Assembly (NCBI GenBank): GCA_022494885.1
Contig: JAGVSM010001233.1
Location: forward strand, 205,102 to 269,101
Reading direction: 5' to 3'
DNA from: Micrasema longulum
Lineage: Eukaryota > Arthropoda > Insecta > Trichoptera > Brachycentridae
Length of the DNA stretch: 64,000 bases
The translations under genes were made by a program, and so were the position numbers. The notes beneath the pieces are model-generated. The model did not search any database, was not told where the DNA came from, and worked only from the letters and a program-made list of their open reading frames with translations. Of the stretch, positions 10,408-21,086 are shown piece after piece (positions within the stretch are counted from its first letter, which is position 1; each line of letters opens with the position of its first letter).

Positions 10408-10861
10408 AAAGCAACTTTCTATAAATTATACTTATGTGTATGTAATATAATGATAATAATAAATAAATCTAATTCTAAAAAGTAAAAATTTAATTACAAT
10501 TACTATGGCGACTGCTTTTCTTGACATTTGGCTTGCCAACCGACGGCTAAATGCAATAAATATCATGCTAAATAATAAATAAATAATTAAACATTGCAAT
10601 TTTGGAATATTTTCCATATTTACACCGGTGAAATTCAAATATGTGATTGCGCAGCAGGATTATACGTCGCGAAACGTAAATATTTTGACATTTAATATTA
10701 GGTGCTCACGGATGTTCCATTGTGATCGCGAATACGATAAACAACCATGGTGAGAAATCGTTATCACGTCGCTTATTAGCACGTCGATAGTTATTTGTGA
10801 TTGAGCTACTGTTAGACTTTTATTTGCTTTCGTATTTATTCTTAAACAAATTCATCATCAT

Positions 10862-11059
10862 CATTCTACGTCCGCTCCCTAGTTGAGAGCATGTGGTATC
10901 CACAAAGAGCCTCAATGCATCTCTACCGGCTGCCATCTCCTTTGCGTCGTTCTTTGCCAAGTTCTGACATAAACTGCCGACGAACTGTCAGCAGTGGACG
11001 TCCAGGACGCCGAGAACCTGATGCCTTGTAAAGTAGGCAAGCGCGGCTGAGGCTCTCAG
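10862..11059 (-). pseudogene. LINE-G C-terminal fragment, left part
   Basis: Minus-strand similarity to 3082-3300 (CCTGATGCCTTGTAAAGTAGG, CTGACATAAACTGCCGACGA in + sense). It is interrupted by the 238-bp inverted-repeat element and continues at 11,298-11,375, where GWLGHVLRMP can be read. Confidence 0.65.
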
Positions 11060-11297
11060 GGCCCCGATTACAAAGGGAAGTTAACATTTATCTTCAATTA
11101 GATCTACAAAGTAAAATTAAGTTTTCCGTATGAAAAGCAGAATATGCATACATTTTTTCCTTCTAAACATGTTCAATTATAGGTTACCGACGAAGATACT
11201 TTAAATGTTCACGCAATACTCATTTTCGTACACAAATATCGGTTTTTCTTTATAGTCAGTCGAAGATAACTCTTTATATCCCATAGTAATCGGGGCC
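11060..11297. mobile_element. GGCCCC inverted-repeat MITE (PIF/Harbinger-like)
   Basis: The ends are GGCCCCGATTAC (11,060) and GTAATCGGGGCC (11,297), a perfect 12-bp inverted repeat. They continue into CAAAGGGA / TCCCATA and further inverted similarity. The flanking CAG (11,057-11,059 and 11,298-11,300) is a 3-bp duplication. It splits LINE-G: the uninterrupted LINE at 3230 reads GGCTCTCAAGAGGCATCC. The 3-bp duplication and GGNCC ends suggest PIF/Harbinger, but the TSD is not the usual TWA. Confidence 0.75.
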
Positions 11298-11375
11298 CAG
11301 GAGGCATCCGCAGTACATGGCCTAGCCATCCGTATCACCGGAGTTTGCTGCGTCCGTTCTCTTATCACTTCAACT
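11298..11375 (-). pseudogene. LINE-G C-terminal fragment, right part
   Basis: It continues 10,862-11,059 beyond the GGCCCC MITE. The minus reading is GWLGHVLRMP, preceded by RR-type sequence. Confidence 0.6.
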
Positions 11376-11379
11376 AAGG

Positions 11380-11605
11380 AATATAGATATTCAAATACGG
11401 GCAGAATGGTGAATGTTACACAGTGTATAAAGTGGCCACTTAAACTAGCCAATGACAGGTCATAAGCCCTGTAGATGCCTAGACTTATATATTACATTTT
11501 CTAAAATGTTCTTCACTTCCGTTGTAATATGTTAATATTGACAGCCCCCCAGGGAGTTGAATCCAGTCCTTGTCTACAAAAATTTAGAAAAACTCAAAAT
11601 ATTGT
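11380..11605 (+). repeat. TDR-393 partial copy
   Basis: It runs from the GGCAGAATGGTGAATGTTAC block, through the AAGTGGCCACTT palindrome and CTTCACTTCCGTTGTAATAT junction region, into TGAATCCAGTCCTTGTCTAC. It therefore crosses the position where the complete copy at 17,093 begins and ends. Confidence 0.8.
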
Positions 11606-11760
11606 TGCTACCACAATTCTATTCCCATTTTCCAATAGTGAGTTATTTACAACTCGTTTAAAACTCCTCAAAATTAAATATTTGTGTAAATCATAAGAAC
11701 GCAAATATTTATTTTCGTTAAAAAAATAATCGGGGAGGCACTCGCGATAAGGAGACAGAA
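11606..11760 (-). repeat. Dispersed repeat shared with 45,840-45,965
   Basis: In reverse orientation it matches ATATTTGCGTTTTTATGATT and GAGTTATAAATAACTCACTG at 45,850-45,945. Class unknown. Confidence 0.5.
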
Positions 11761-11825
11761 AAAAGTGTTTTAACAAACACCTATTCATCAAAATTGGCCT
11801 CTCGAGAAGGCCACAGCTAGGAATA

Positions 11826-12240
11826 CCAGGGCCTCGATTATGATGGGAAGATAAAGACGTCATACCTTCACCTTGACGGTATAGTTGAAGATAAATTCCC
11901 TCTAGCGATTACAAAGATGTACTATCGACCCCCCCCCCTTCTAGTTTTGGGTAGGTACATCGATATGAAACAAGGGGAAGCGAACGTCACGGTACATATA
12001 TATCTACGCTCTTAAATGACATCGCTTCAGTATGACGTCATAGTTGAAGATAAAAGTCTCCCGACCGACTGCAAAGATATACTACCGATACCCTCACCAT
12101 CAAGTTTTGATGTAAGTACATCGGTTTATACCGAGGGGTCTAGAACCCCTCGATACGTTTATCTACGCATTAAAAGTGTCAAAAATTTTGATCCACCGAG
12201 CAATTTTTCTATCTGTATTTCGCCAAATCTCACACCATAG
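11826..12240. repeat. Two diverged tandem units after a GGCCTCGATTA end
   Basis: It begins GGGCCTCGATTATGATGGGAAG, a relative of the 11,060 element terminus. It then contains two roughly 150-bp units (11,870-12,015 and 12,025-12,180) that share ATAGTTGAAGATAAA, CTACAAAGAT-type and TATCTACGC blocks. The 74-codon frame over the second unit has no recognisable domain. Confidence 0.45.
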
Positions 12241-13035
12241 CTGAAGCAGTTAGAAAGAACATATTTTTTGCATTAAGTAAATGGGTATAATAAGCAAGGC
12301 AAAAACTAAGCAACTTCCATTTAAAAAATCGTGATAATTATATAAAATCTTGTTAAGTCTCAAAGTTATTCTTTATTCATGTAAAAATGCTATGTTTTAG
12401 CGAGTTGGAATGCGAACTTAGCTTCGATTTCCATTATGAGAAGGATTTGAACCTTGATGCATACAATTCTACCAACATATTTTATTACTAATCAGCAATT
12501 AATAATCTCTTGATCCAATAAGGTCGATAACGTATTAAAATGTAATAAAATTTTTACATTATCGCGTTTGTCATTCGCACTTCAAAAGGAATTCGACATT
12601 TTTAGTACCCAACCTACCTAAACACGTCGAGCTGTTGGAACAGGAAATCTCTTGAATTCTTAAAGATATTTTTATAACTTCTCATTGTTTCGCTAAAGAC
12701 TTTTTTTTCAATAATCGGTTCTTGGGAAAATCGACGAGGGAAGTATTCTGCGGTGCAATCAATCAACCGCCGTAACACAAAAAATCCACAATGATGTCGA
12801 TTAAAGCTTCATTTTTTTAAATTTTATCACAAGGCTATGATGGAAACGATTAAGTCATGAAAACAAAATTTAAAGGCGTTTTTCAAATTCAAATCAGTTA
12901 CTGCAGACAAAAAAATGGCCAAAACGAATTAGTAGGCAGTGTTAAAAATTGATACTGGAGACAAAAGCTATGAGGTATATTTTTGGTCTTAGGAAATATT
13001 ACCACATTTCTGACTATCGTAGGCAACTGAAATAA
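12241..13035. other. Gene-free stretch
   Basis: No recognisable coding frame, terminal repeat or similarity to other parts of the window was found. Confidence 0.3.
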
Positions 13036-13039
13036 CTCA

Positions 13040-13430
13040 AAATTAGACAGCGGAGAGACTATCACTCCCTTTCACTTCTGTTCAATGTACTTCATAGTCC
13101 TAACGCTCCCATATCCCTGCGTGAAAAATGTCAACGCTTATCATTTCATAGTTTACCTCTTCGTTTCTAATTCTCAAAGTACTCTCTTAATACCCATCCA
13201 CAATTCCTCTTTCTTCTCTAACTCATATAGTGTCCATGCGGCTCCACTGTGGAATATTCTCCCATCCACCATCAAAGATGTTACTACAGTATCTTTGTTT
13301 AAATCACGTCTTAAGAAATATCTTCTTTCTCTTCCTTAAAATCTCTCGTCCTTTCCTCTTTCCAAGGACGAAGGAGCATATGAAGCAAGTGAGGCTGAGC
13401 CTCACTAAAAAATCATTGCTATTCACCAGT
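13040..13430 (+). pseudogene. Non-LTR retrotransposon C-terminal fragment
   Basis: The frame 13,085-13,339 ends VHAAPLWNILPSTIKDV followed by SLFKSRLKKYLL. WN.LP..IK...S...FK..LK is the usual terminal block of L2/CR1/jockey-type RT polyproteins. It precedes a short 3' UTR. The clade cannot be assigned. Confidence 0.6.
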
Positions 13431-14510
13431 ACCTAATATGTATTTTAATTCGCATTATATCAACACATTATGAAGATAAAAAACTAGCAATCAATATAAA
13501 AATGCTCAAAGATGCCTACAAACATGGTCCGTACTGTGTTATTTACTATGGGTACCTACTTAACATTTACGTATATTATAATTATCCTTAAAATCTGAGC
13601 TTCACTAGAAATTTGTTATCAAAGACGCCACTGCCTCTTTCCTCTTTTTACCTTTTTCTCATCGAGTAATAGTATTTTAGGGTAATTTTTATACAAATAA
13701 ATTTATTTATATTTTTATATATCTTACTTTTTACTTTTTATCTTTATTTTCTCTTAAATAGGTTTTAACTTGAATTTTAAGAATAAAACTTTTATTTTAT
13801 TTGTTGGTTGGAAGAAATTACCAATTGGCAATAATCCCGCCAATGGGCAGTTTAAATTATGCACAAAAAGTCAAATAAATAAAACAATATATTTTTTAAA
13901 AAGCTACTTAAAAGGTTTACTGCGTTTTAGTTGGTTTTCGGAGAAATCTGATAGCAGATAATTTATTTTAAGTACATTTACGTAGTTTTAATTGAAACAC
14001 ATAAAAAAAACATAGTTTTAGCAAGTGGCATTAATTTTTACAAATAAAAATATTCTACATAATCAAGGTATTTTTATTTTTTTAATACGCATTTCAATGG
14101 CTCCGCCATTTTGAAATGTAGCTGTCAAAATTATTCGAGGTATAATCTCTGTATTCTATATTTTGTTAGCGTAAACTGGTCACTTTTGATAGCAGTGATT
14201 GATAAAGAATTGTCCTTTTTTATAAGATTATTAGTTTTTCTAATTCAAACGACATTGTGGGATCTGAGACATTTGAACGCAATCGTAATTGCAATGAAAC
14301 TAACATTGTATTCCTTCATTATCATGCTGGGAAACTAGAATAAGGTCCTGCAGAACAAAGCAAGAAGTTTCACTATTTTTTGAGTTTATAATTAGTCTTT
14401 TGTAATTAGTAGCGAAAAAAGAGTTGGATTCACTATTATTATTTATTGATTCACTCTTAGAGCTAAAAACGACTAAATCCGAGTCGCGGCTCTGAACGGC
14501 TGTATTCCAA
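13431..14510. other. AT-rich gene-free stretch
   Basis: No recognisable gene. A short segment (about 14,285-14,340, TTGTATTCCTTCATTATCAT) resembles 49,250-49,290, so part of it is repeat. Confidence 0.3.
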
Positions 14511-14512
14511 AT

Positions 14513-14590
14513 CATCGTCTAGTGGCCAGCGCGCTTTCCTACCCCGCAAGAAGTCTCGGGTTCGATTCGCGACAGGGTTGCCATGTTTTT
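14513..14590 (+). repeat. tRNA-derived SINE head
   Basis: CTAGTGGCCAGCGCG resembles an A-box/D-arm, and GTCTCGGGTTCGATTCGCGA contains the B box GGTTCGATTC. Acceptor-stem pairing is absent and the sequence runs into repeat, so this is a SINE head and not a tRNA gene. Confidence 0.6.
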
Positions 14591-14739
14591 TTTCATTACA
14601 GAAATAATATTACGTATAAGACTAGTCATCTTCAAAGCACTTTACGTGGCTTTCGGTGGAGGGATTTTTCAGAAAACACAAGGCTACCGGAGTCCTACAG
14701 AACGTCAATAAATAACTGTATTCATTTAAAAAATTACTA

Positions 14740-15075
14740 CTTGAGGAGGTACATGGAGGGTGAAATTTAGTTTTAAGTTCTTTTTTCCCTTAAATATTTC
14801 TTTCTTGCAATATGTAAATATAACAATTTTATTTTTAATTTTTATTATGGATTGTTTAAAGGGTGGCAAGCGGATGTATAATTTGTATCATATATTTGCT
14901 TGCTATCTTATTTCAGTTTTTATGTACATATTATTACTTGTTACTTTATTACTATTTGTTGCCATATTATTGTTGTTAACATACCTATATGTAAATATGT
15001 TTCTGTCCCAAAATGAGTTTGTTGTAACTCCTGGGAGAACAAAAAATTTTTTTGTATGATTTAATAAATAAATAA
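14740..15075 (+). repeat. Dispersed repeat, uninterrupted copy
   Basis: Sister of 3785-4395 without the insertion. It ends CCCAAAATGAGTTTGTTGTA, CTCCTGGGAGAACAAAA and an AATAAATAAAT tail, which suggests a retroposed transcript end. Confidence 0.6.
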
Positions 15076-15540
15076 TACATAATGAGAAAGTTCATTGCTT
15101 TTTTAATATTTTTTTTTGCAACACAAATGATCAATGATTTGTTTTGCAAGTTTTACAAATTGCGAAACAATTTATTGATATTTGCTTACTTAGTCACAGA
15201 TAAAGCCTGACAGTAGATCGTACTCATAGATAAAAAATAGGTGTAAACACCTGCGTCGCAATAAAAAAATAGTTCCTACAGGGTTGTCCGTCTTAACCCT
15301 AGATTCATTAACTACATATATTATTTATGTATTTATTTTTTGTTTATTTTCCATACATACACTCGTATTTACATAACGAAAAAACAAAAAGCGCCAAAAG
15401 TAAACAAATTTACTCATTTAATTGATGCCTTTTATTTAATTGTGTATTTTATTTAATTGTGTATTTTATTTAACATTTATTTAATGAACAAGTAAGGTTT
15501 AACAATAAAAACATCTCTAATTTAAGGCGTTTTAAAGTGA
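15076..15540. other. AT-rich gene-free stretch
   Basis: Contains imperfect direct repeats of TTTATTTAATTGTGTATTTT (15,430-15,475). Nothing else was recognised. Confidence 0.3.
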
Positions 15541-15797
15541 CATTTATCATCATCATCGTTCGCTTTCCGCACCTAATGGTGCATAGGGCACTGCATTGTT
15601 ACACCCATCGCAGCGTATCTTGATCATTTTTGTTACATAAAGGTAAGATGATCGGGATTACGCTTCAGGGACTATGAAATATTCTAGTGTGAAAACAACC
15701 ATTCAAATTAATGTTTTACATCAACCATGTCGGGAATCGAACCCGAGACCTCTTGCATGGCAGGCTAACGCGCTGACCATTACACCACGAGGCCGAC
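15541..15797 (-). mobile_element. tRNA-derived SINE, complete copy
   Basis: Minus strand: the head GTCGGCCTCGTGGTGTAATG, A-box-like TGGTCAGCGCG, anticodon-loop-like CTGCCAT and B box GGTTCGATTCC are followed by a body of about 150 bases. It ends in a (GAT)n tail (ATGATGATGATAAA). Nearly the same as 46,480-46,735 (minus) and 60,343-60,622 (plus). The head most resembles a glycine- or aspartate-type tRNA. Confidence 0.85.
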
Positions 15798-16424
15798 TAA
15801 CTGACAAAGTGACATTTAACTTATTTAAATAAGTTTCGATTTCGGGTGAAAATCTCGTTTCGGTCGGTAACTATTGAGGCCCCGGCGTCCCGAGTTTGAT
15901 TCCCAGCACCGCGTATTTTGGGTTAAAAACATTTGGGGAGCTCCAACCTATTATGTAGAACAAGTGGAAGATATTTTTACAGTCATTTCTAGACACCCTG
16001 TTTTCTTTTGCTAGAACAAAGGTACTTTACAAATTGCAAGCACATTTATTATGCATTTAATCTTATTATTTGCACTAATTAGATTTATTATTCAGCCCAA
16101 CGCAACAGAGTGACGTGTATTCTTAAGCACGTAGAACTTAGTGATAAAAATTGTATCTTTTATCTTCTCATGTCCAACGTTCAGTGTACGTATTACAATA
16201 ATGGCATTCATTGTGTCGCTTTGATCGTGGAAAAATAATATTATAATGCTTATGATAATAATTATTAACTGATAATGCTAAATTATAATTATATACGTGA
16301 TTGTATACACGACCGCACTATTTGTTCTTATCGACGATGAAAAGGTTAAATGACTGACGTGCCGTAAAGTTAATTTTGCTGTCAATGAAAGATTTTAAAA
16401 TGAGAAAGTTTGATGCTGTTTGAT
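15798..16424. other. Gene-free stretch
   Basis: A B-box-like GAGTTTGATTCCCAGC near 15,892 may be another decayed SINE head. The rest is AT-rich with no recognised feature. Confidence 0.3.
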
Positions 16425-16560
16425 GCCGAATCAGAATCAACGATGTTTTCAGAGATTTGTTTTATGTTTCCACCGGAGTTCGTCAAGGCTGCGTCCTTGC
16501 ACCGTTCCTTTTTATAATCCTCATGATCTTCATCCTAAGGAGTTTGGATTGACTCTAAAT
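16425..16560 (+). pseudogene. RT fragment with the TGVRQGCVLAPFLF block
   Basis: From about 16,460 the reading YVSTGVRQGCVLAPFLF appears. It is the highly conserved RT motif preceding the YADD box in RTE/R-type non-LTR elements. Only this block is present, and it abuts LINE-F sequence. Confidence 0.65.
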
Positions 16561-16574
16561 TATCTTTTTCAAAA

Positions 16575-17092
16575 AATGCAGACTATACGAGTAAGAAAAT
16601 TGCAAAGAAGGTATCCCCGTTAGGAAGGATAAGGAATAAATTAGACATTAAAACCTCTCTGCTGATATTTAAAAGTATTATCGTTCCGCACATTGATTAT
16701 TGCTCCGGTATTTTATATTTAAGTAATGAAGGAGATTTAAAGAGACTCCAAATAATACAAAACAAAGCGATGAGGATAATATTAAGATGTGGGAGACGAA
16801 CAAAAGTTAAGAAAATGATTCAACTTCTAGACATCATGACAATTGACCAAAGAATCTAATTCAATGTTGCTAATGAAATAAACAAAATTACTAAAGGAAT
16901 AGTTCCGAGATATTTTCAAAATAAACTAAAAAATAAAGAGTTCTTTCATAGAAACTATGCAACAGGGGGATCTAAAAATATAAGACTGGAAAAGAAATCA
17001 ATAGCCATGTCCCAGAACTGCCTTATGTATAAGGGAATACAATTATTTGAGGAAATGCCAGAAAGCATAAAAAATGAAATAAATGTAAATAT
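16575..17092 (+). pseudogene. LINE-F C-terminal RT, left part
   Basis: Broken reading: GRIRNKLDIKTSLLIFKSI, PHIDYCSGILYLS, RLQIIQNKAMRIILRCGRR, then KKMIQLLDIMTIDQRI. It is nearly the same as 24,440-25,215. The copy is split at 17,092 by a complete TDR-393 element and resumes at 17,532. Confidence 0.75.
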
Positions 17093-17519
17093 CTTAAATG
17101 TTCTTCATCTCTGTTGTAATATGTTAATATAAACAGCTCCCCAGGGAGTTGAATCCAGTCCTTGTCTACAAAAATTTGGACAAACTCAAAATATTGTTGA
17201 TAAATTACCTGGTCCATGAAGAAGTATAGAAATTGAAAAAATAATCTTTTCAGGCGTTGCCTAGTATGTAGGTGAAATAATTCAATTAGATGAATCTCAC
17301 CCGCATAAATAAAGGTTTCAGCTCTTTAACTTCACAAACATCAACGGATGAAAGAATTGAAGAAATATAGATGTTCAAATATAGGGAGAATGGTGAATGT
17401 TACACAGTGTGTAAAGTGGCCACTTAAACCAGCCATTGACAGGTCATGAGCCCTGTAGATGCCTAGACGTATATATTACCTTTTTCTTAAATGTTCTTCA
17501 TCTCTGTTGTAATATGTTA
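17093..17519 (+). mobile_element. TDR-393, complete copy with terminal direct repeats
   Basis: A 427-bp insertion in LINE-F. Both ends carry the same 34-base direct repeat (17,093-17,126 and 17,486-17,519; starts CTTAAATGTTCTTCATCTC). The flanks are a perfect 12-bp duplication AAATGTAAATAT (17,081-17,092 and 17,520-17,531). The empty site is seen in the sister LINE-F at about 24,990. No coding domain recognised. The unit length minus one terminal repeat is 393 bases, hence the label. Confidence 0.85.
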
Positions 17520-17760
17520 AAATGTAAATATATTTAAAATCAAATGTAAAAAGTATATATGTGAAAAATATTAGGTAATATATAGTGTAAATAGTGAATA
17601 TACTTAGTGAAAATGTACACATGAAACAGTGAATATTATAAATTAGGATATTAAGTGTATAATAGTGATAAATAATGTTAGAATAAGTATAGATGTAAAT
17701 ATTGTGTTGTAAATATATATTAGACTATGTTAATCATAGAACTAAATAAAATAAAAAATA
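17520..17760 (+). pseudogene. LINE-F 3' end, right part
   Basis: It continues 16,575-17,092 after the TDR-393 insertion and ends in an A-rich AAATAAAATAAAAAATAAA tail. It matches 24,990-25,215 closely. Confidence 0.75.
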
Positions 17761-17774
17761 AAATAATAATTTTT

Positions 17775-18050
17775 TTTCACTAGATCGAGGAATATCCATC
17801 TCCTCCTCCCGATAACTCTGTGACCTAGAGTACGCCGATGATGCGGTTATAATTGACGGCTCAGTCGCGGGTCTTCAGGCCACTGAAGAGAGCCTGAATA
17901 GGTACTCCGCATGCATGGGTTTAAAAATCAATATTGCAAAAACCCATGTGTAACACTTTATTCATTGATGCCCAAAACCTTCCGACTCTATCAAACCAAG
18001 TTATCGAAAAGATCGAGAGTTTTAAATACCTGGGCTATTTAGTTACAAAA
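17775..18050 (+). pseudogene. RT fragment with YADD box
   Basis: The reading LEYADDAVIIDGSVAGLQAT is followed by SACMGLKINIAKTHV. After a frameshift it reads IEKIESFKYLGYLVT. These are the RT catalytic box and the two following blocks of a non-LTR element. Stops are present. Confidence 0.72.
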
Positions 18051-18620
18051 TACATACATAGACCAAAACTTAAAATAGAAAGACCATATTAGTGATCTAG
18101 TTAAACGAATTAGAAACTGTATATACATATTTATTAGATTAAGGAATATTTTAAAAATCAATAATTTAAAAATAGCTAATTACTCAATTGTACAATCTTT
18201 GTTACAATATGGTGTTGTAGGGTGGGGTGGTTCATACGCCAATATATTAAACCCTCTTAAAATAGTACAAAGATTAAAGTAATTCTAAAGAAACCCTCAA
18301 CATTCAATACGGAAAGTCTATTTAAAATATTTAAGGTTCATACAGTAGACACTCTTTATAAAATAAATTATATTATGCAAATATATAAAATAGAAAAAGT
18401 AAAAGAATTTGAGATGAATAAGTCACTGAGATACCAACATAATATTAAAATTCCTAAATTCCACACAATTCATGGTCAAAATAGCTTTGTCTTCAAAGGT
18501 GTAAAAAATTATAATAATCTTCCCAATGAACTAAAATCTATTAAAAACAATATTTCAATAAATAAATTTAGAGTAAATCCATAGAAATTTTTTGAACACG
18601 TGTAAAAACTATGTTAAATT
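18050..18620 (+). pseudogene. LINE-E C-terminal RT fragment
   Basis: Decayed readings, the last being RYQHNIKIPKFHTIHGQNSF then FKGVKNYNNLPNELKSIKNN. This is the 'NxLPxxLK' terminal block of a jockey/CR1-type polyprotein. Related minus-strand sequence is at 56,690-56,830. Confidence 0.6.
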
Positions 18621-18924
18621 TTTATTAGTATTAATGTATTATGTTTTTTCTTTATATATCCTTTGTCTTTTTTTTTTCTCATGTACTCGTATTTAAAATT
18701 ATATAAAATCTTATAATAAACAATAAACAACCACAACAGTGTAAGTCACTCTCCAAGCACAAGATTTAGTCTCTTTTTTGGAAAGTTACAGTGATAACAT
18801 TTACTAGATGTGTAAAAGTAGATATGTATAGAATTTTAAAAAAACATCTACCTTTTATGAAATTTATTAATAATAAAAAATACACGAGAAAACTGTTTTC
18901 TAGTGCCGCGAGAATAGTTCAGAA

Positions 18925-18975
18925 TAGAACCCTAGTAGCTCAATCACAAATAACTATCGACGTGCCTAAAAACAT
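18925..18975 (+). repeat. Element H terminal motif
   Basis: GTAGCTCAATCACAAATAAC followed by TATCGACGTGCCTAAAAACA, also seen at 8942. Confidence 0.6.
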
Positions 18976-18994
18976 TTGAGCGATCACAATGAAC

Positions 18995-19235
18995 AATAAT
19001 GAATATTTAAATTTATTTCAACAGAGAGGGAAAAATTTTCTGAGAAGGTAATATGGAAGTCTAGGCATTTACAGGGCTTATGACCTGTCATTGGCTGTAA
19101 ATGCCTAGACTTCCATATTCCCTTCTCAGAATTTTTTTCCCTCTCTGTTGAAATAAATTTAAATATGAACAACTCCCTAGGGAGGAAATCCAGCCAGTCT
19201 GCAAGCATTTGGACATAATCAAACATTGTTGAATA
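18995..19235. repeat. TDR-393 foldback copy
   Basis: ATTTAAATTTATTTCAACAG ... CTAGGCATTTACAGGGC is followed, after a short spacer, by its inverted complement (19,095-19,165), giving a near-perfect hairpin with arms of about 70 bp. The right side continues into the GGGAGGAAATCCAGCCAGTC block of the second TDR-393 subfamily. Confidence 0.75.
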
Positions 19236-19254
19236 ATGAATATACTTAAGTTAT

Positions 19255-19715
19255 CACAGTCATAAGTCAACGCGTGTGTAATCTCTAAATCAATGCTCGT
19301 GTCGGTTTGTTTTTTGTTTTCCTCGTAAAGAAATACAGTTCACTGGCAAAAAATCAGCGTTTACTATAAAAAATAATACAATGTATTGCATTTGCAAAAT
19401 AGTAAGGAGTATCTAATACAAAAAAGTGGAAATTAAATTACAATTACCATAGCGACTGCTTTTATTGATATTTGGCTTGCCAACCGCCGGCTAAATTGCA
19501 ATGAATAGCATGATAAATAAAATAAAAATATAAAAAAAACAGCAGATTGGAATATTTTCCATATTTGTACCGGTGAAATTCTAATATGTGATTGCGCAGC
19601 AGGATTATACGTCGCGAAACGTAAATTTAATTAGGTGTTCACGGATGTTCCATTGTGATCGAGAATACGATAAACAGCCATGGTGAGAAATTATTATCGC
19701 GTCGCTGGGAGTATA
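19255..19715 (+). repeat. Element H, second copy
   Basis: Matches 10,010-10,165 plus 10,430-10,760 without the minisatellite insertion. Shared blocks are TCAACGCGTGTGTAATCTCT, GCGCAGCAGGATTATACGTC and GATGTTCCATTGTGATCGAG. Confidence 0.65.
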
Positions 19716-20390
19716 TTTTACGGAAAATGGCAGCTTTAAAAAATAGCTGGGAGTGCGGCTAGAAATAGCAGGCGCCACATTCAACAGTGTAAAGGCACTC
19801 TAGGTTACTTCTCTGTAGATATTTATTCTAAGAAGTGAAAAGTAAATCAACCAATGTAACTTCTCTAGACTAAACAAAATGGCATCTTCAAACTCGGATT
19901 ACAGATCGTTTTTCATCCATTTGCCAAGTTTTGTAGCGGGCGAAACCAGCGCCATACGACAGTGTGGGAGAGACGAGTACTAAGTATCTACATAATAATT
20001 TATTATTATATCCCAACGTCGAAAACGGAACGCGTTCGTGGCAGACATTTTGGCGCGGACCAAAATAGGGCGGATGACGTCACATTTCCTTTGCTCGAGT
20101 CTGTAGATAGGTACTATGTACATTTATTCAGCTTTGCTTTGTTAAAACAATACATTTGTAATATTTTTACTTACATATTTATTTATTTTATTGATTCAGA
20201 ATACAAATAGACGTGCAGGTTAAAACGCTTTTTTTGTACCAAACAGGGCAAAAGACCCAATAAGGAACTTCAGCCCTACGGAAAATCGGATACAATAAAT
20301 GAGTCACTCATTTCCTAAGATCATCTTATCCGTCTTGTTTTGTTTTGAGGTTTTCACAAAAAATGTGTACGGACCTCTGTATTACATATA
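19716..20390. other. Gene-free stretch
   Basis: Somewhat less AT-rich than neighbours (19,900-20,110), with no recognised domain or repeat. It may be single-copy. Confidence 0.3.
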
Positions 20391-20394
20391 AATG

Positions 20395-20821
20395 TATAGA
20401 CTCAGTATTGATGTAGACATTTTTAACCACTCGTTGCATTTGTACAGAAAATTTCTTCATGGGGTCGATTATTTGGGATAGTTGCTGAATGTGCATCTTG
20501 AGTGGTTTGGGCTATGTATATGTGCCGCATGTAATGTATGTGTTTGTGTATTTATTTATTAATTACATTATACATACATTTGTTAAGGACAGAGACACAG
20601 TTTATAGCGACACAATCAGGAACGACCCATGTCTGTGAACTTGCTCCGACTCGCTAGAAAATCCGTGTTGAGTCGGGGCACTTGTAATGCATTCATAACC
20701 ACACATTCACACACATATTTATATTATATTTTATACATACATATACACGTATGTTTTATATATGCGTTCATGTGTGTGTGCGTGGATGGCTCGGAGTGTC
20801 CATTCGGTATTTAATGTTTAT
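20395..20821 (+). repeat. LINE-D tail, left part
   Basis: GACTCAGTATTGATGTAGAC, ATTTCTTCATGGGGTCGATT and GTGCGTGGATGGCTCGGAGT match the minus-strand copies at 61,916-62,345 and 55,800-56,165. The right part resumes at about 22,097, after a Penelope-like insertion. Confidence 0.6.
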
Positions 20822-20829
20822 ATATTTCT

Positions 20830-21086
20830 TAACTAGATATTCAGAACACATAAGATCCTTTAAAAATAAAAAACAAGATTCTCAATTTGCCAATCACTTA
20901 ATTGAAAATAATCATAAAATTCATATCTCAAATAAACCAAATCCATTACACGTTGAAAGCAAAGGGCGTAAACTTAATATACTTGAACAATTGGAAATTA
21001 ATAAATATCTAAATAATCCTAATTTAAAAATAATAAATGAACAAACCAATCTAATATCTTCACCACTATTAAACATATTCAAATAG
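20830..21086 (+). pseudogene. Penelope-like element, GIY-YIG endonuclease end
   Basis: The reading FLTRYSEHIRSFKNKKQDSQ is followed by FANHLIENNHKIHI and by KLNILEQLEINKYL...INEQTNLISSPLLN. The R..EH, S.FA.HL..N.H and LE..EI blocks in this order are the C-terminal GIY-YIG domain of Penelope-like retroelements. Only the last 85 or so residues are present (5' truncated). The insertion sits inside LINE-D, with TATAT at both joints (about 20,817-20,823 and 22,097-22,101). Confidence 0.68.

Larger units (their letters stand above)
10010..10815 (+). repeat. Element H, copy split by low-complexity sequence
   Basis: 10,010-10,165 and 10,430-10,812 match 19,255-19,715 (plus) and 59,010-59,370 (minus). 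Shared blocks include CAACGCGTGTGTAATCTCTAA, with the core GCGCAGCAGGATTATACGTC and GGATGTTCCATTGTGATCG. The insert between them is a T-rich TTTTACTACAT minisatellite plus hairpin repeat copy 2. No coding capacity recognised. Confidence 0.65.

Noticed and set aside
15700..15797. Possible tRNA gene on the minus strand
   Set aside because: The head is tRNA-like, but the same segment with the same 150-base body occurs three times, so it is a SINE.
17093..17519. Mini LTR retrotransposon (TRIM)
   Set aside because: Terminal repeats are only 34 bp, no TG...CA ends, no primer-binding site seen, and the 12-bp target duplication is too long.
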